From: Tieghemiomyces parasiticus
Taxonomy: Eukaryota > Kickxellomycota > Dimargaritomycetes > Dimargaritales > Dimargaritaceae
NCBI GenBank assembly: GCA_027575765.1
Contig: JANBPT010000268.1
Coordinates: forward strand, 1-49,293
DNA: 49,293 nucleotides
Direction: 5' to 3'
Below, one piece after another: positions 45,901 to 49,293 of this stretch. The position numbers and the translations under genes are program-made. The notes under the pieces are model-generated. The model had not been told where the DNA came from and did not search any database. It worked only from the letters and a program-made list of their open reading frames with translations. The first letter of the stretch is position 1. The number at the start of each line of letters is the position of its first letter.

Positions 45901-46564
45901 GCTATAAAAACCCATTTCATGTTCTGCCCTTATACCTACCTCACATTAAGCTACAACCTCCTGCACATATCCCATAGGTACCAGTAAGGAAGCCCATCCA
46001 AACTCAATAACCATCTCCACAACATTCTATCATTTTAATAATACATAGTTCAATTAACCCCAGCACCTGAGTATCTCACCTCCCAATAACAATCAAATAC
46101 ATGGTGGCTTAAATGGACCATTCCAAATAATAATACTGTTAGTATCCAAATGCCAACACTCTGCAGAACCCTGCAAGCCACCACAATGCCACACAGGAAA
46201 AAGCACCACCACACCAACACCTACAATTGGCCAGGGTAACACACCCAGAGCCTTCACGACTAACTATTGAGACCCCAGCAAAGAACCAATTGCCACACAC
46301 TGCTAATGTTTATATAAGCCCATCAACCTAACTAGTAATATTCTTTATCTTACACTTTCTTTAACTTGCTTACACTGCTTTAAACTGCCCCTCAGGGTCT
46401 CACTTACCACAAATGCAAAGTTCATTGTCTAAGAAACCAGCTATGTGCCAGTCTAGGTGCAATAGCTAATTGGGGTGGCTGGAAGGCTGAGAGTGGTTGG
46501 CCAATCAGAGGCCTTAGCTTCGCACTTCTGCAAGATTAAAATCATAACCGCCCCATGCCTTTCA
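42908..46564. other. Long gene-free, CpG-depleted stretch
   Basis: About 3.7 kb without genes. By direct reading 43321-44280 has a single CpG (about 44078), and 45361-46260 also has one. TpG and CpA remain common. Composition is strand-asymmetric: 43321-43380 has 27 G and 2 C, while 46021-46080 has 4 G and 16 C. Purine-rich runs lie at about 44690-44850 and 45020-45098 (GAGAGG and GGA microsatellites). It probably consists of old, decayed repeats. Confidence 0.6.
45020..45098. repeat. Purine (GA-rich) microsatellite cluster
   Basis: Runs of GAGAGG, GGGAAA, GAGAGAGA and GGAGGAGG follow one another in about 80 bases on the plus strand. It is low-complexity DNA and has no coding meaning. Confidence 0.9.
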
Positions 46565-46680
46565 GTTGCGGCCACATGACGTTGTAAGCACCGTATCCCG
46601 TTAGATCTGCGCAGTTAAGCATCGTTCAGCCGATTTAGTACTAAGGTGGGTGACCACTTGGGAATAGTTGGTGCCGCAAC
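46565..46680 (+). rRNA. 5S rRNA
   Basis: A 116-base gene whose ends GTTGCGG and CCGCAAC are exact complements (helix I). The core carries the conserved 5S blocks: AGCACCGTATCCCGT, GATCTGCGCAGTTAAGC, TTTAGTACTAAGGTGGGTGACC and TTGGGAATA, including the internal promoter region. An eight-T run follows directly as Pol III terminator. An AT-rich patch about 25-35 bases upstream (GATTAAAATCATAA) could act as a TATA-like element. It is a single copy outside any rDNA unit, as in fungi with dispersed 5S genes. The block keeps CpGs while its surroundings have lost them, which suggests it is under selection. Confidence 0.95.
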
Positions 46681-48384
46681 TTTTTTTTCATTTTCTCACC
46701 AACCATACCAACTGTTGGGTGCAACCAGTGCAGATCTACATACCGTGGAGTGGGTTGGTGGTAGGCGCGAGCATGATTGCAAAGCCTAACCAGCTAATGT
46801 GTAGCAGTTTTGCTCTTTACTAGTACCACCTTGATGCCTTTATACATGGCAAAAGGCCTGCAACTTAACCTTGTTGGTATTGTGCTGGTGTGTAGAGAAT
46901 GAGAATCATTGGTAAGCTTGGGGAGATGCTGCCCAAGGTGAAGAATGGCCTAGGTGGCTGTGCTATGATGTAGAAGTTAGGTTGTGGAACTGGCTATTGT
47001 TATAGCTGAGTGCATTAGGGGCAGTGTGAAGGTATGGTGAGGTCATTGGTGGTTGCTGCCTTGTGCATTGTGAGATGAGGTCATTTTTTTGATGACTGCA
47101 AAGCTCTTGCTAATTACAAGCTTGCTGGCTAAGCTGGTAGTATTTTTTGGGCAACCTCTTAGTTGAGGGTAATGGCCAGTGGCCCTTGTAGGTAAAACAA
47201 TCAACTATCCTAGAGTGGCATTACCATAGGGCATTGGAGGTCATGGTAAATTGTGGCATCAGCTGATGGGGAAGCTTCTGCTGATGTAGAATCAAAACGC
47301 CGTTTTTCTTATGACTTCAGGCCTTTACCCTGGTCCTAGTAGGTGACCTGGTTGCACCTTGATAACCTTATCTAGTACTCTACTAACTTGGGAACCTTCA
47401 GAAGCCTAAATACCTATCTGGGCACCACAATGCTATGGCCTGTCGTTAACTGCCACAGGTAGCTTTTCCAGGTCCACCCACTGCATATGACAATGGGTGC
47501 AAATCACATCCAATTTAGCCCATCAGGTGGAATTTACCAGTTAGCCTATTCTTTGCAGCATCATTAGTAGTTTAATATTTATATTGTATTATTCCTGTCA
47601 CTAATATCATATCAGGATTATTTTGATACTAATGGGACCAGTTTGGGCACACCAAGTAAGACAGCTTTTTCCCAACCATTCATCTTACCATTTGGACCTT
47701 TTAAATTTTTAATATCCATAAGCTTTTGCATCATTAATAGGGATTGGTACTATCATGCACAATAACTAAATGGGGTGAGGGTGCCTCCCTCAGTGCCTTC
47801 TACAGCTCCTTACCAACATACTAATGATGCTTGCAGCAAACCAATTATCTGCCAGGCTCATTAAGCAGTGGGTTTAGGCTGTAGGTACAGTCTAAAACCG
47901 TGATCCAGCACAAACCCAATTGCACTTTGTAATGGTGTCCTCCTATTGTATATTATCAACTTACTCTTGTACTAGTGTCCTTATAAATAAGCCACCCATT
48001 AGTAGTAATAAGCACTAACATGAAACCCCACTGTCAGCATCTAATAGCCAATGACTGCAGAACCCTGCATGTCATGTTGGTGCCTTGGAGTAACAGCCAC
48101 TTCAACAACTGGCCAGATCAGGTGACTCCCAAAGACTCACTTACTACTTATAACTCATCACCAAAATCCACCAAACCTAAATTCAACTCCAAAAAAGTCT
48201 CCTGGCTAAATAGGCCAATGACTTAACCTAATTTTAGCTATTTTGTAACTCTCTTCAAATAAAGTGGCCCTTGAGATCTCAACCAACCAAACCACAATTC
48301 ATTGAAAATATATCAATCACAACCTTCTTGCTCGATTTAACCTAGTAAAAAGAAGTACAAAATGTGAAACATAGTTAGTTAGGC
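46681..48384. other. Gene-free stretch right of 5S rRNA
   Basis: About 1.7 kb. G is in excess over C from 46,700 to about 47,300 (46921-46980: 23 G, 8 C) and the skew reverses from about 47,640. CpGs are rare. Short frames (for example 48020-48226) have no recognisable content. Confidence 0.5.
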
Positions 48385-48695
48385 CAGTTGATTAATAAAA
48401 GGTACCCCAGGGCAGGATTGGTAGAAAAACACTCCCCAAGCTCAGTAGTGCTAGAGCTTGGGCTATAAATAATAATTCTGAATCCCCAAGAGGTTGTGGC
48501 TTGACTGGCTACTTCATAGTTTGCCATTTTGCCTATTAGTCCTCCAAGGATATGAAACATAATAAATCAAAAAGTTGTAGAACAATAGATTGCTTAGGTC
48601 ATGGGACATAAGACCGTCAGCTGATGGAAAACCTGCAGAGGTTGCATAATTGAAAAGTTGTCCTTCCCAAGGCCTCAGTCCTTTACTCTGTTCTT
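48385..48695 (-). repeat. Hairpin-bearing repeat R1, minus-orientation copy
   Basis: Reverse-complement copy of 37597-37915, about 10.7 kb away, so the two form a large inverted repeat. The hairpin is kept at 48435-48462 with arms CCCAAGCTC and GAGCTTGGG; compared with the other copy (CCCGAGCTC/GAGCTCGGG) both partners of one pair have changed. It lies next to LTR-like copy C. Confidence 0.85.
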
Positions 48696-48790
48696 TGCAG
48701 TAAGTCAGGTTAAGTCAGACTGCCTCTTCCTACCATTCTAGCATACCAGAAATTTTAAGGAGGTAAAAATGCCATCTCAGCTGCAAAATA

Positions 48791-49293
48791 TGTGGTGCTA
48801 GGCTCTGGGCGGCGGACTTCAGTTGGGCCATACACAATGATGATCTGTGCCCAATGGCATGTCAAAAAGGAAAAATGGCGCAAGGCGGTTTGTTTACTAG
48901 AGCTGTTAATGTAAATAGTATGGGACCGGTATGGCGTCCGGCTACTATCAGAATCAACATCAAAAATAGAATACAATAGCTTGTACTGGAATTGAACTGG
49001 AAAAATAACTGGCAAGCCCTTGTCTAATTGTGCGGGCTTGCTTTTATACTCGTTAGCGGGGGATAGGATCTACATCCCCCTGCATGTCGCGCGTAACCTA
49101 AAACCTTGTTCTTGGCTTTCCCCCTCACAAGGGGTTGGCAATTGTTTACGCTTTCCCCATATTGGCGTGCCCGTTAGATATCTTCAACATTCTAAGCGGG
49201 TGCCGGCACCTCAAGTTGTAAAGCGGGCCAATATCTGGAAGTCGGTCCCGCGCTCAAAAGAACCTCCGAGACAAAGTGGAGAATTCAGGAATA
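48791..49293 (-). repeat. LTR-like repeat, copy C, running to the window end
   Basis: Same repeat as A and B. Landmarks are TGTGGTGCTAGGCTCTGGGC, GGGCCATACACAATGATGATCTG, AACTGGCAAGCCCTTGTCTAA, the minus-strand TATA box (GCTTGCTTTTATACTCG), a GGTGCCGGCACC palindrome (about 49199-49210), and AAGTGGAGAATTCAGGAATA at the edge, which equals the start of copy A in reverse. It is rich in CpG compared with its flanks, so it is probably the youngest copy. Confidence 0.8.

Overview
This is a piece of a eukaryotic genome, most likely from an early-diverging fungus. The evidence is the compact, GC-rich, intron-bearing genes (introns of 83-219 nt with GTRNGN donors, CTRAC-like branch sites and C/T-rich acceptors), the fungal-type housekeeping set, and a tandem family of Ser/Thr-rich secreted proteins with GPI-type tails. 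The species cannot be fixed from the sequence alone. The window falls into three compartments.

1-30.0 kb is a dense, mostly single-copy gene region. In order it holds the 5' part of an unrecognised gene (-), a divergent MYST-type acetyltransferase (+), the HORMA-remodelling AAA+ ATPase PCH2/TRIP13 (-), the ribosome-biogenesis DEAD-box helicase SPB4/DDX55 (+), the giant checkpoint kinase MEC1/ATR (-, four exons over 9 kb), a protein with a NudC-type CS domain set inside a TTLL12-like N-terminal domain (+), an unrecognised three-exon gene (+), the RNA polymerase III subunit RPC37/POLR3E (+), the TRAPP III subunit TRS85/TRAPPC8 (-), and a 71-residue COX14-like mitochondrial assembly factor in three short exons (+). 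I reconstructed the exon structures by hand from splice signals, reading frame and family motifs; each closes in frame.

30.2-35.4 kb carries four same-strand, intronless genes for short secreted proteins. They share an eight-cysteine signature (C-x5-C-x7-C-x3-C-x10-C-x3-C-x15-22-C-x3-C), a signal peptide, a Ser/Thr-rich stalk and a hydrophobic GPI-type tail. This is a locally expanded, recognisable and possibly undescribed family.

36-49.3 kb is a repeat-rich, almost gene-free compartment. It contains a tRNA-Ser(AGA), a tRNA-Phe(GAA), a lone 5S rRNA gene, three copies of an LTR-like repeat with a TATAAAAG box, inverted copies of a second repeat carrying a conserved hairpin, and a dead mariner transposase with stop codons where CGA codons probably stood. 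Long stretches have almost no CpG (one in 960 bases at 43321-44280) while TpG and CpA stay common, which points to methylation-linked CpG decay. The RNA genes and the apparently younger repeat copies keep their CpGs. GC skew changes sign several times, including at the 5S gene.

There is no operon logic in the housekeeping part, but MEC1, PCH2 and a MYST acetyltransferase, whose yeast or animal relatives act in DNA-damage and meiotic checkpoint signalling, lie within 16 kb of one another.
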